Below are positions 14,801 to 24,909 of a stretch of DNA of 64,000 bases, piece after piece. The first letter of the stretch is position 1. Every line of letters begins with the position of its first letter. The notes beneath the pieces were generated by a model. It was not told the origin of the DNA and searched no databases. It worked only from the letters and a program-made list of their open reading frames with translations. The stretch is from NCBI RefSeq assembly GCF_032854445.1, contig NC_088295.1, forward strand, positions 36,693,385 to 36,757,384. Reading direction: 5' to 3'. Source of the DNA: Liolophura sinensis. Taxonomy: Eukaryota > Mollusca > Polyplacophora > Chitonida > Chitonidae. A program made the position numbers and the translations under genes.

Positions 14801-17800
14801 AAAGGTGCATCCATTCTTTTTAATCTGTAAGAACATCTAGATCAGTATAAACCATGGTGTGTATCTCAACACACAAATGATTACTTGTAAGAAAGCCAAT
14901 GCTACATAATGTAACTGATCCAGAACAGATGTGTTACATCACTTATAGCTTCCTGAAGTTACTGTCAAAAGGTACTGACATCGACGGTAAAACAGATAGG
15001 GCGTTCGCTGACTCAGTGCTTATTGTGCTACTGCCAAAAACTATCAGCCAATAAAAAAAAAACAATGTTTGCACTGTACAGCTTCATATCTGTAACAGTA
15101 CAAATGCAACACTGTCTAGCTGAAATTTCTCAACTAGTGAAAACAGAGCTACACCACAACATAATTTACTTATAAAAATCTCCTTTAACACAAAGTTTTG
15201 TGAAATTTGCCACAATATCTTGCATGTGAGCAGTAAAATTTTCCAAAAAAGCCATCTTGACCTGGGCCCTCAAATGGAGCTTCGCCACAATATGGCTGAA
15301 ATATTGATGATGTAGCGTTAAGACATAATCATACATTCAAATGGAGCTCCACTTCAATGTTAGATGTAAAACACATCTTCAAAAATGTACATGTACATCA
15401 TATGGAAGGTTGATTATAAACACAAACACAAATTTGGACCTCACTAATACAGTCCTTAAACTTTTAGGCATGTTATCAAAATCCCACACAATTACATTTG
15501 TGAAACAAAGTCTAGGTGAACTAATTACACATGCCTGACACAATCAAAGCATCTGGGGAATAAGAACCTTGTCTTCTGCAAAGGGTGTGATAATCATTAA
15601 CCAACTCAAAAGCAAAAGCCTGCAAATCCTATTTAAATTGGACTCCAGTATGCTATGTCAACCACATTCATTATAATCACATACAAAGCTATCTTCACTA
15701 TATGTCACATAAAACATAAAACATGTTGCAAAAGTGTATTTTATTTACTTATTTTGGTGTTTTACGCCTACTCAAGACTATTTCACTTAAACAACGGTGG
15801 CCAGCATTATGGTGGGAGGAAACCGGGCAGAGCCTGGGGGAAACCCACAAGCATCCACAGGTTTCTGGCAGACCTTCCCATGTACATCCAGAGAGGAGTG
15901 CAAAGGGGTATAATGATCCTGTAAATAATATTCATAGCACTGACACATTATCAGGTCCATAGCACTGACACATTATCAGGTCCATGGCACTGACACATTA
16001 TCAGGTCCATGGCACTGACACATTACCAGGTCCATGGCACTGACACATTATCAGGTCCATAGCACTGACACATTATCAAGTCCATGGCACTGACACATTA
16101 TCAGGTATATGGCACTGACACATTATCAGGTCCATAGCACTGACACATTATCAGGTCCATGGCACAGACACATTACCAGGTCCATGGCACTGATACATTA
16201 TCAGGTCCATAGCACTGACACATTATCAGGTCCACAGCAATGGCACATTATCAGGTCCACAGCAATGGCACATTATCAGGCCCATAATATTTCAAGCCAC
16301 TTTTATCCTGTACGTGAAAACAAGCTGGTTTCAAACTATAAATGAAAAACAGAAGGCGATACATGAAACACTGAAGGTGATAAAGAGGAATATTTTCAAC
16401 TTCAGAACTATGGTGTAAATCCCATGTTTAAAGGCAACGTTGCATGCTCAACTGTGTGAACAAGTATACATAGTAACATCACGTGTACTAGTGAATAACA
16501 TTGAGAAAAGAATTCCTCACCTTTTCAATGCCTGTGTCTGATAGTAAATGCCTATGTGAGGCTTCTGGGGCCTGAAAGTCCCGGCCCTGGGTCAGCTTCG
16601 TCCTCCCCCCAAACTGGACACGTCCACTTTTACACAGCAGCAGTGTCTTTGGGGTGATGATGAAGGCTGGTTGGTCATTCTTAATTGCCTCATCTACATG
16701 TGTAAGATCAGAAGACAATGTACACTGTAATAGTATTTCTCTACTTTATTTTTAATAAAAGCGTTCTATAAGAGAAAGCACTGGAATTTACCTAATTAGC
16801 ATATTAGTATCATGCAGTGACATGTTCAGATGTGTGGGCTTCAGCAGAATGCAGATGTATGTCCACCTAACCAGCCTTGACCTAATACATTTATTACTTC
16901 ACGTTAGATCTAAACTATATGATTAGATTGTAACCTTCCCTTAATTTTTTTTTGTTTGTTTTTTTTACTGTGCCCAGCCACTAAAATACATCACCTTTAA
17001 TCAATAAATGGCATGGAAGCTGCTTTGAACACAAAGTCAAATTAAGTAATTCACAGGCAGAAACGGCCATAGTCTTGAACACATGTGTAGAAATTAAATT
17101 CATTTCATTTACATGTATCTGATTGTTGTTTGAAGCAATACTCAAGAATTTTTCACTTATATGTATACAATGGTGGACAGTTTTATGGGCAGAGAAAACC
17201 ACAAAGCCCAGCCTAACACATGGCCATTTGGCAAGTTACTGACAAACTTACCACATGTGACATACAGACTTATGCAGTGTTGGTGGAAGATAAGGAATCT
17301 TCAGAGAACTTTGGTCTGTGCAAACAGACACAAGTATGACTAACAGACCAACCATGAATGTTGGGAAGTCTACAAAATTCCATGTGCAAGGCCAGGACTT
17401 AACCAGTACTTTGTGTGTTCTAGTAACTGAGATAGCAAGAGAATTAAATAATAACATTTACTAGAAAAGTCGATTAAACATATGTATCAGCATCAACATG
17501 ATAATACATTACAATATAAACACAATCAAAAGTTGCAGAATTGGAGTACACTCCTACCTCTGATAAAGAGGTCCTGCAGAGCTTCTGCACTTTGACACAA
17601 AACACCCCACACTTGATCTTCTCTCAGAGGCTTTCCTTGCACTTCTAACACCTCTGAGAGGGAGACTGTTATGGCAAGCGAGGGCATTGTGTCAACACTT
17701 CTTCTCTAAACGGATGTGCGATTTGGGCTCGCCTTGGGGAAGATACTTCCTAAGCTGTAATATGAAAAAAAAAATACATTACACTTAATGACAAGGACAG

Positions 17801-18050
17801 GTTTTATAACAACAGTAATTATTCATATTTACATACTGTTTGAAATGTCTCACCATCCATGCATAGAATTTGCACAGAGATACCTTTATATCTCTACCTA
17901 TATGTCTCTTCCCCCGCAGACTCCACAGTGCCAGCATTAATTACCATTCTCAGAGAGATAATATAGTAAAGTGACATGTCATTATCTTCCTGTCAATTCA
18001 ATAAATTCATCTTGTATGGTATGGCATTAGCATTAATAAACACACACACT

Positions 18051-18114
<64 letters not shown>

Positions 18115-19330
18115 CAGCAAACAAACTTACCGTCATAAAATAATCATAATACATTATTCAGTTTATACTTCAATTGCACACACAATGTTGTGAAAAATTA
18201 TGCTGGACACAAAAAAAAAATATAAACTTATAACATACACGCAGCCTTGCCTTGAACATGCATGAATGTGTGCATTCTGAATCAATAAATCAAAACCACA
18301 TTTCCAAATAATATCTCTTTGGTATACTGTATTGAGTTGAACAAAGTCCACAGTATTTACATAGTATTTTGTAACGAAAGCAGCTTTCCAGTGCTTATAC
18401 TACCAGCAGCCAGTGGGAATTTCACTTTAGCTTAGAGCACTGGACTTCGGCTGCTGAGACCCAAGTTCGATTTCTGGTGTGACCTACGTAGTGAAATCCT
18501 TCAACCATTACACTGGTTCCGTGACAGGTTCCACGAAGTGTGGAGCTTCAACCATTACACTGGTGCCGTGACAGGTTCCACGAAGCATGGAGCTTCAACC
18601 ATTACACTGGTGCCGTGACAGGTTCCACGAAGCATGGAGCTTCAACCATTACACTGGTGCCGTGACAGGTTCCACGAAGCACGTAGCTTCAACCATTACA
18701 CTGGTGCCGTGACAGGTTACACTGGTGCCGTGACAGGTTCCACGAGGCACGTAGCTTCAACCATTACACTGGTGTCGTGACAGGTTCCACAAGGCACGGA
18801 GCTTCAACCATTACACTGATGCCGTGACAGGTTCCACAAGGCACGGAGCTTCAACCATTACACTGGTGCCGTGACAGGTTCCACGAAGTGCGGAGCTTCA
18901 ACCATTATTTCGACAAGTGACACACATGCTGTTTTAACTGCCCAGATTTGTTATGTAAGTAACCCCTTTTGCAGTATGTCTCTGTATGGGGTGGGAAAAC
19001 GGACAGCAAAATTAGTCCTAAGTGACCGGGACTCTCATGTATGCTGTAGTTCTAGGCCTACAACTTGAACTTCAAGTTCATACGTTACGGTTATGCTGGT
19101 CAAAACACACGAAGTATTTTATCTGGACAGACCTATTACACAGAGTGGCGACAAGTGAAATTGACAGCCCCTACACTGACAACTTACCTTTATATTTTGA
19201 CGAGTGCCATATATCTCAACGAAAGTTACACGGTCCGTTTTTGGGTGGTAATTTAGAAGAAGGTTCGCTTTCGGCGATGTTGTTCTTCAGCCGCCATAGT
19301 TTGTGTGTCGGCTGGCGTAAAATCGGAAAC
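1..19330 (-). CDS. PTPN13: PTPN13-like tyrosine phosphatase, 5' part (KIND-linker-FERM), 13 coding exons, runs off the left edge
   Basis: Coding exons, in transcription order: 17558-17687 (ATG at 17687), 16521-16693, 12498-12563, 11636-11728, 10264-10359, 8850-9063, 7780-8223, 6847-6976, 5040-5208, 2599-2673, 2086-2254, 1294-1444 and 1-67 (cut by the window). All have GT/AG borders and the phases join without a break, giving about 659 residues. The order is an N-terminal KIND domain, a low-complexity linker, then the FERM F1 lobe and the start of F2, which is the PTPN13 order. Diagnostic stretches are SLSEVLEVQGKPLREDQVWG (KIND start), MYMYSLGKTLL (KIND), YQKYLKLKERQQRLRALRAD (linker) and LYLQLRRDILEERL (FERM). 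In the family the protein is a large submembrane scaffold with PDZ domains and a C-terminal phosphatase; those exons are not here. FRMPD2 also has KIND plus FERM but no phosphatase. The linker match favours PTPN13. A small exon may be missing between 5040 and 2673. Confidence 0.9.
282..441 (-). mobile_element. 5'-truncated family I SINE with 14-bp target-site duplication
   Basis: On the minus strand it starts within the body (CCGTACGTGAGAAGGTCTGC) and ends in a long poly(A), seen as poly(T) at 282-303. GAAATCCTATTGGA flanks it at 268-281 and 442-455, showing that the tail part alone was inserted. Confidence 0.9.
456..1293. other. PTPN13 intron, AT-rich, nothing further seen
   Basis: No exon, repeat or RNA gene could be supported apart from a short C-rich tract near 1208. 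Confidence 0.5.
2674..5039. other. PTPN13 intron; possible missed exon
   Basis: PTPN13 relatives have more residues before the FYGPEF segment than this model gives, so a small phase-0 exon could lie here. A minus-strand donor TCAGAG|gtaagc at about 2891 was seen without a convincing exon body. Confidence 0.35.
4595..4633 (+). repeat. G-rich tract, quadruplex-prone
   Basis: Runs GGGGGGGG, GG, GG, GGGG, GGGGG separated by single A bases, in a PTPN13 intron. Confidence 0.7.
5040..9063 (-). CDS. PTPN13: RS-rich and coiled linker exons of the PTPN13-like gene
   Basis: Four exons (8850-9063, 7780-8223, 6847-6976, 5040-5208) encode about 319 residues of mostly disordered linker between KIND and FERM. 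The first ends in an arginine-serine dipeptide run built from a 6-bp-like repeat at 8856-8895. The second is rich in R, S and G, then carries the conserved basic helix YLKLKERQQRLRALRADLED, which matches the equivalent helix of PTPN13. The last two are acidic and polar with no recognisable domain. The phases (1, 2, 2, 0) join exactly, which supports the exon ends even where the protein itself is poorly conserved. Confidence 0.82.
5315..5622 (-). mobile_element. Family III tRNA-headed SINE
   Basis: GAGTGAGTGCTTGGGATTAA, CCTCCTTGTAGCAGGACGGA and ACTTCACTGAGACC are shared with the copies at 9849 and 40147. The right end, on the minus strand, carries the A-box-like TTGGTAGAGCGTCCGC. Confidence 0.85.
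5778..5816. repeat. TA microsatellite
   Basis: (TA)n run of about 40 bp in a PTPN13 intron. Confidence 0.95.
9440..9735 (-). mobile_element. Family II tRNA-headed SINE
   Basis: The tail half has GTGGAGGAAACCTATG and AGAGTAAACCATCGACATTT. At the right end, on the minus strand, TGGCAGAGTGGTTAAAGGTG is an A box and GGATTCAATCC a B box, resembling a Ser/Leu-type tRNA. PTPN13 intron. Confidence 0.75.
9849..10192 (-). mobile_element. Family III tRNA-headed SINE, most complete copy
   Basis: From GAGTGAGTGAGAGCTTAGGG to the head, which on the minus strand starts CCTGGATGGCTCAGTTGGTA (A box TGGCTCAGTTGG). It ends 70 bp from KIND exon 10264-10359. Confidence 0.88.
10264..17754 (-). CDS. PTPN13: KIND-domain exons of the PTPN13-like gene
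   Basis: Five exons encode residues 1-186. The first (17558-17754) has an acceptor after a run of T on the minus strand, 67 nt of 5' UTR, and an ATG at 17687. Nothing upstream in the exon offers a better start, and the protein begins where vertebrate PTPN13 does. The next exon (16521-16693) contains AFIITPKTLLLCKSGRVQFG and DFQAPEAS, typical of the kinase-like KIND fold, which keeps protein-binding ability but lacks catalysis. Exons 12498-12563 and 11636-11728 continue with YSLGKTLL and SLRMGLVHILE. Exon 10264-10359 (ACALYNDSHPGHMSSRHVTQ) closes the domain. Introns after residue 101 are all phase 0. Confidence 0.88.
10420..10462 (+). mobile_element. Family IV SINE tail fragment with (ATTC)n
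   Basis: GTGGCATTAAGCCATAATTA followed by ATTCATTCATTCATTC, the usual tail of this family. Confidence 0.6.
10781..11640 (-). repeat. 51-bp tandem array whose unit resembles the end of KIND exon 11636-11728 plus its splice donor
   Basis: About a dozen units, mostly 51 bp with some of 48 bp, fill 10810-11544. On the minus strand each reads roughly TTTAGGATGGGACTTCTTTA then CATGCAG|GTCACAAGACTTACA. The adjacent exon end reads TTGAGAATGGGACTTGTTCA then CATACTGGAG|gtaagactta, matching over the same span. Two strongly diverged units lie between the array and the exon (11545-11635). A SINE tail interrupts the array at 11440-11480, and another abuts its left end at 10781-10807. On the plus strand each unit encodes a CKSCDLHVKKSHPKH-like peptide; on the minus strand, FRMGLLYMQVTRL. 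Confidence 0.85.
12185..12400 (-). mobile_element. Family I SINE copy, partial
   Basis: GACTGGTGTTTTATGC tail, GAAACCGGGCAGAGCC body and AGCTGAACTTGAACTCAC (B-box side) are present; diverged. It lies next to KIND exon 12498-12563. Confidence 0.85.
12564..13960. other. PTPN13 intron, nothing further seen
   Basis: AT-rich sequence without supported exons or repeats. Confidence 0.5.
13965..14125 (-). mobile_element. Family I SINE copy, diverged
   Basis: GATTGGTGCTTTATGCTGTA and GGTGGCCAGAATTATGG mark the tail half; no head. Confidence 0.75.
14130..15270. other. PTPN13 intron, nothing further seen
   Basis: No exon, repeat or RNA gene could be supported. Confidence 0.5.
15275..15345 (+). mobile_element. 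Family IV SINE tail fragment
   Basis: CTTCGCCACAATATGGCTGA then GCGTTAAGACATAATCATAC, aligned to the fragment at 39072. Confidence 0.65.
15740..15905 (-). mobile_element. Family I SINE copy, truncated
   Basis: GGTGTTTTACGCCTACTCAA through GGCAGACCTTCCCATGTA; directly followed by the 25-bp minisatellite. Confidence 0.88.
15932..16280. repeat. 25-bp minisatellite, about 13 units
   Basis: The unit is close to GGTCCATGGCACTGACACAT followed by TATCA. It lies in a PTPN13 intron, immediately downstream of a SINE copy. Later units diverge (AGCAATGGCACATTATCAGG). Confidence 0.9.
17100..17435 (-). mobile_element. Family II SINE copy
   Basis: CTGATTGTTGTTTGAAGCAA, ATGGCCATTTGGCAAGTTAC and, near the right end, AAGGCCAGGACTTAACCAG, the degraded B-box side. 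Confidence 0.7.
18052..18110. repeat. TA microsatellite
   Basis: (TA)n run of about 60 bp next to a short GT/CA stretch; PTPN13 first intron. Confidence 0.95.
18424..18482 (+). repeat. tRNA-like sequence, probable SINE head
   Basis: TTAGCTTAGAGCACTGG resembles an A box and AAGTTCGATTTC a B box. The arms do not fold into a convincing tRNA, so a tRNA-derived repeat head is more likely than a functional tRNA gene. Confidence 0.3.
18499..18908. repeat. 47-bp minisatellite, about 8-9 units
   Basis: The unit begins CTTCAACCATTACACTGGTG and continues CCGTGACAGGTTCCACGAAG. One unit (about 18713-18730) is partly duplicated. The array lies in the first intron of the PTPN13-like gene and follows a tRNA-like stretch. 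Confidence 0.9.
19188..19330 (-). other. Probable non-coding first exon (5' UTR) of the PTPN13-like gene, with a 14-codon uORF
   Basis: On the minus strand a strong donor (AAAG|gtaagt) at 19187/19186 ends a CpG-containing exon that can join the 17754 acceptor. The exon holds a short upstream ORF in a good ATGGCGGC context, from 19297 to a TAA at 19253, encoding 14 residues. The 5' end is not defined; 19330 is a guess. No transcript evidence is available. Confidence 0.5.
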
Positions 19331-19859
19331 GCACACAAGTAAATGTAAGGGAGGGTTTCCGAAAATCGATTGCTCACTTCATCGATAAGGCAGTGCCCCC
19401 TGGCAATATTTCTCGGCATGCTTGAGTAGCCTCCCCTTGAAACAAGGCTGACATCAATAATTTAGTGCTGACACATTACAAATCTAGGCATGTACTACAT
19501 ATTATATGAGACCATATGTCTTTTATCTAACAGAACTAGACGTATATATAAAATTGAATGTATATACAATATAATTTAAGAATTATACACATTTATAACG
19601 CTTATTTGTTTTTGGTTCTTTTTCCTTGTAACAGTTATTATAGATATACCGGCACGAGCATTCAATGCCAATGTAAATTTTTCTCGGACAGATGTCTTTC
19701 TTTCACATTTATACAATTTTAAAGAATACATATTAGCTACGCCCGGTACACTCCTCAGACAAATAATACATTAATAAAGCATTGTTGTTTCATTGACTTT
19801 TTCCTCTTGTTAAAATTTGTAAATTTATGTCTTTCTAAATAGCAACCATATAAAATCAT

Positions 19860-19900
19860 GTTATAATTTATTTGATTGTTGTTTAACGCAGGAAGACTTT
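19860..19900 (-). mobile_element. Family II SINE tail fragment
   Basis: TTTATTTGATTGTTGTTTAA then CGCAGGAAGAC; only the terminal part is recognisable. Confidence 0.45.
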
Positions 19901-20394
19901 TTCGCTGATACATTGGCGTCCGGTTTTGTGTGTGAAGTAGTAGCTGTACGGTATTTAATTCTACTCACGCTATATTGGTGGCAGACTGGTGATTTTCCCC
20001 GCACGAAAGCCCGCGCAAATTGCTCCACAAGCGACATCGACCTTTTATTCTTACAAATTATTTACACGTTACCGCTGAACCATATTTCTATAATTACTAG
20101 GGAAACCGTTTCTAGGCCTGTTAAGATACCAATCCGCTTGTGTATCCGGCATTCTGAAGAAATTTATCTTCAAAATTATTTAGATTCGTTTAAAAGTACG
20201 GTAAGGCGTTTCGAAATGCTTGCAATTCACTAATTCGCTATATAATCGGACATCTATATTATACAATGCAACATATGTAATAAAGAAAAACAGACGCTGC
20301 AATTATTTCAGTCAGGCCTACAAGGAAATCAATTTCTGAGATTTTTTTTGGTTTATTATTATTATTATTTTTTTTTTTGCTTGCTTTTTTTTAT

Positions 20395-20580
20395 TTATTT
20401 GATTGTTATTTCACATTATACTCGATCGTGCATGTTTCACCATACATATCATGGCGGTCAAATTTATGGGTGCATGGCGGAAACCGAAGTGCCTGGGCTA
20501 AACCACTGACATTTGGCAAGTTACAAACGGACTTTCATACTGGTGACGTACAGACTTGCACACTATAAGGATTGAAGACC
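20395..20580 (-). mobile_element. Family II SINE copy, truncated
   Basis: TTTGATTGTTATTTCACATT, ATGGCGGTCAAATTTATGGG and CCACTGACATTTGGCAAGTT. Confidence 0.75.
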
Positions 20581-20705
20581 GGATCCTTGAAAAAATAAAT
20601 AAATCAATAAATAAATAAATATTCTTACATGTACAATACGGTTTTTTGGTGAAGAAAATATATCTGGTAATTTTAACAGAAAATATGTTGTCTGAGTGAT
20701 GCTAG

Positions 20706-21177
20706 ATGGACAATGAATCATCCCCTGCAGCTTCCACTGTTTTCCTTGGCCTTGATAACAATAACCAGAGACAATCTAGCTGGTCTTACATGAAGTTCTT
20801 CGGGGAACGTTTACCTTACATCAATATGACATACATCATCAGTTGCGCGAAGATGTATAGAAAATGTCGCGTTAAACCCCAGTTGTAAGTAAAAATTGTC
20901 CCTTTCCCCCTGAAGACTATATGAAAAAAATGTTCCAGACTGTAAAAGGTAGATTCTTCAGTGCTTGGATTTGTCTTGGGAATTGTTAAGAAAAAATTGT
21001 TTATGTGATCCAAATATTAATACCAAATGCTCTTCCAGGTATCAAATAAGTTCTAATTCGTCGACACTTCATGACCATCAGAAGAAATACTTTATTGCAC
21101 CAACGGACAACGAAGTCACTGCAAGAAACAAGTACTACGGTGCAATCGCAAAATACTCAGCCGTTAGCTGTGTGTAG
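20706..21177 (+). CDS. Unrecognised two-exon gene, 105 residues
   Basis: Exon 1 (20706-20884) runs from ATG to a consensus donor TT|gtaagt. Exon 2 (21039-21177) starts after tcttccag and ends at TAG. Exon 1 leaves two bases and exon 2 supplies one, so the frame joins exactly. The protein begins MDNESSPAASTVFLGLD, has an aromatic middle (SWSYMKFFGERLPYINMTYI) with two cysteines, and a polar C-terminal half (HDHQKKYFIAPTDNEVTARN). There is no signal peptide and no clear membrane segment, and I do not recognise a family. An ATTAAA at 21225-21230, 48 nt past the stop, could be its polyadenylation signal. Exon 1 has an in-frame stop just past the donor, so splicing is needed for the longer product. 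Confidence 0.5.
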
Positions 21178-21224
21178 AGTTCTAAGAACTCGAATCATCT
21201 CACTGATTACCTCATGACTAGACT

Positions 21225-21230
21225 ATTAAA
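21225..21230 (+). terminator. ATTAAA polyadenylation signal candidate
   Basis: 48 nt after the stop of the 20706-21177 gene; a common variant signal. Confidence 0.35.
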
Positions 21231-22531
21231 CACACATACGCCACAAGACATCTCCGCTTGGCATTTCTCTACTCTCTGTAGTATTATTCCTCACAAAGAT
21301 TTTTTGACAGAATTTCATTTTATTTTCATCCCACTCATTTGGAGATTGATCTTCCGAGTATATCCCGAAGCGCCCATTATGGTTGATAACTAGCATACAA
21401 ATATCTCTTCGACGCCTGTACTCATCCATTCACATGTTAAAAAAGGGTGTCTGTCACTTGCTTACAGACTGGCTTGTCGCTTTACAAAGTTTTCTCTCTG
21501 TCTATTTTGTCTACAGTTATATCGCTCTCATACAGCTTGTGGGATCCCAAATGTCTGTATTATCGCATTGTCCAGATCAGACTCAACCGGTCTTGTCAAA
21601 TCACTGCATATTAGCCCATTATCCTAACCAGTCTTCACACATGTAAACCACTACTAATATCTTATGTTATCTGTTGTCCATATACTTCTTCAGCAAGGCC
21701 ATAATACACATCTATAGTGATCGAGGTATTGAGTGCAATAGTATTGATATACTCAAGGTTCGCCTGTACGTATTGCATTTAAAGTTTTAATCTATAACGA
21801 CAACACTTTAAGTGTATATATACTTTAGCCCACCTCTGTGTGTGAATTTATCACCTCATATTTACTTCACCAGAATATTGCATGCGTTGGTCTGACATAT
21901 ATATCTACATGTGTTTGCAAGTGAGCGAGTACACACACACACATATATGTATATGTATGCACGCCCCGTTCTCCGCTCGATTTTGCAATTTGGAACCGGG
22001 CCATTGGTGTATGTTTGAGTTTAGTCAGTAGAGTTAATCGGCCGGTTAGTCTTATATGTGATAGGCATGCAAGATAGCAGTGGATAACCCTTGTCACCTG
22101 CACGGCTGATCGATTCCCTGTAGAGAGCACGATGTGCGTATAGAGATTGACGGCGTCTATTCAGTCCGTCATATCTTCTGCAGGGATCTTTTGTTGAGAT
22201 GTCACTCGTCAGGAACAACCACGACAGAGAGCTGTATGTATATACCTTCAACTCTTGCCCAGTTCTTGCAGAGAAAATTTGTTGTCCTCAGTGGTGTAGA
22301 CAAACTGTTCCAGATCATTGTTCGTTGTCATGTCCGAACTTTTTCTGGACCTTCTGCATGTATATGGTCGTAATCACTTTCGAGACATGCCGGTTTACCT
22401 GAGACCTGACTATTAACCTGAGAATCAGTTTACCAGTGTAACCACATAAACAAGGTTATGAAGAGACAAGGGATGCCATCTTCTGTTGGATTTAACCCAT
22501 GTAACTGTTGCAAATAACTTTGTCCGTTGCA

Positions 22532-24839
22532 ATGTTTCAGCCACCAATCTTTCCCATGCATTCCGCCTCGGCGCTCCGACAAAAGAGCGGGCTCGCTACC
22601 GACCCTGGGCAAACCCCAAACCCTCGGGATAGGACGTCTTTACCTCGTCACTGCAGCATGCCAAACATTATAGGTTTTGACGGAGTCGGTCTGGGTACTC
22701 TTGACACCAGGAAAAACAATGGCTACTTTCCACCCAGGAAACTAAAATCATCGAAGGGCACCCCAAGAATGACACCAACCACACGAAGTCAACAGGTAAT
22801 CAGCATACCGCATGTTTTGTTTTGAAGAAATCATTACCTGTTCGTAAATGTGCGCTTGTTGATTACTCGGACCAAACGCGTTGTCATCTTAGGTTGTCAT
22901 TGAATGTTAGTTAAGTTATTGACGGGCAGTAGGCCTCTATGTAAAAGTTGTTCATTATTCGGACCAAACGTGCTGCCATCTACGTTGCCATTCACAAGTT
23001 ATTGACGGGCATAAAGTGTAAAGGTAGCTGATTGCTTGAACCAAAGCTACTGGCGTCTTAAGTTGTCATTCCGAAGCTATTAATGGATAGTAAACGTTGC
23101 CAATTACAAGGAACAAAAAGTACTGCCATCTAAAACTGCCTTTCAGTAGTCTACAAACATTGTTGTGTAAATGGGCCAAAAGTATTGCGGTCACAAGTTG
23201 CCAATCAGAAGTTATAACCGGACAGTATAGTTATAAACGTTGTTGATTACGCGGGCCTAAATTAAGTACTGCCAAAAGTAGGCACTATAAGCATCGTATA
23301 TGGGGCTCAGAACAAGTTATACGCGATCGCATCACTTTCTCGAGGTAGGCCTTTAACCTCAGTGTCATTGCTGCAGTTTGGTTTAATTCTTTATACTTGT
23401 GCATCAACTACAGATTCCTCACAAAAAACATTGATTTTGGACTAGCTTGATTATTCATTTATAACTATGCGAGTCTGAGATTTTGTGGCGTTTTTTGTCT
23501 GAATAACGATGGCATTCTGAGGCTTCATGTTACAAAAGCACATCAGCGTTTCATATTCTTTTGTAATTCATATCCATTCTTAGTACTCTCTTTAATTGCA
23601 AATGTTAAATTGTCTAAGTGTTAAAATGGTACATGCTAAATGCTGCAATGAGTGCCAACATTTTAAAATATTATAATGACTGTTTACACGTTGTAACTCA
23701 ATCATAGATTACAAGATTTTTTACAGTTATAATGGCGAGTACATCGCCTGGAAGTGTGAATGTGACACAAGATAGCCTTAGATTACTGATGTAAGAATTT
23801 TGTGACTTAACCTTAGAAAGTGTTAAGTTGAATTTAATATCATACAATGTATATGCTTTCACTCATCCGCCACTGCCAGAATGTTAAATATTAACATTTC
23901 TAAAGTTATATACATAACATACGAGAGTATATCCTTGCATTAATCATTCTTAGCAATCTCGTGCCATAATTATTAAAGGCATTGAATAACAATATGTCCC
24001 ATATACGACTCAAAGGCAACCAAATCGGATGAAAGATCATAAATCACTGCGCGGGATGACTTTTTTTTACTTTTTCCAACGGTGTATAATGCTTTCAAAA
24101 CATTGGATTTTATGGTCGTCCGATGAGACAAAAAGTATCAGTGACGCCACTTCCATATCTTTGCTTGAAATTGCTCCTTCCAAGTTTCATTCAGTTAGTG
24201 CATTCGTACATGTATATAAATATATATTTTGAATGGTGATTTTTTTTAAACAAAAAGTTGAGGTGACGTCACTGATCCCAATATGGTCAGAAAGGACCAC
24301 CGTAAAATCCAAAGTTTCAAATACATTTTACTACGTAAAGAAGTTCTAAAACAAATAAATCTACACCATGGACTGTGTTTAAAAGTCTTTCATATTGCAT
24401 ACAGTTTTTGTTAGTGTTTTCTTTACCTTGAAGCATGCAGGTCAATTCGTCCAAGAGCAAAATCATCCCATCATACAAAAAACTGGTCAAATCGTCCAAA
24501 TGTATCCACGATATGTACTATATAATTTTACATCTTCGACGATATGACTCTATACCTTGGACGATTTGACCAACTTCCTTGGATGACTTTCTTGGGCGAT
24601 TTCGCTCTTGGTCGAATTGACAGTATCCCTAGAACATACACGACGGTATGAAGGCTCTGGGTTATGCAGGTCGTTTGCAGTACGGACTTTCACAATATAA
24701 TCACTGCGCATGGTTACAGCCCATATCAGTCTACACGTCGAAATACGCTGAATAATATTTACATAAGTCGGCCTCTCCTTAAAAAGTAAAACAAATAATT
24801 ACTGGTCTCCCCATTCAGTACATTGTATACACCATTGTA

Positions 24840-24909
<70 letters not shown>

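Noticed and set aside
15932-16280. CRISPR-like array
   Set aside because: The repeats are adjacent without unique spacers; a minisatellite in an animal genome.
19913-20233. 106-codon plus-strand ORF near the PTPN13 promoter
   Set aside because: No motif, no splice context, and it starts near a SINE tail fragment.
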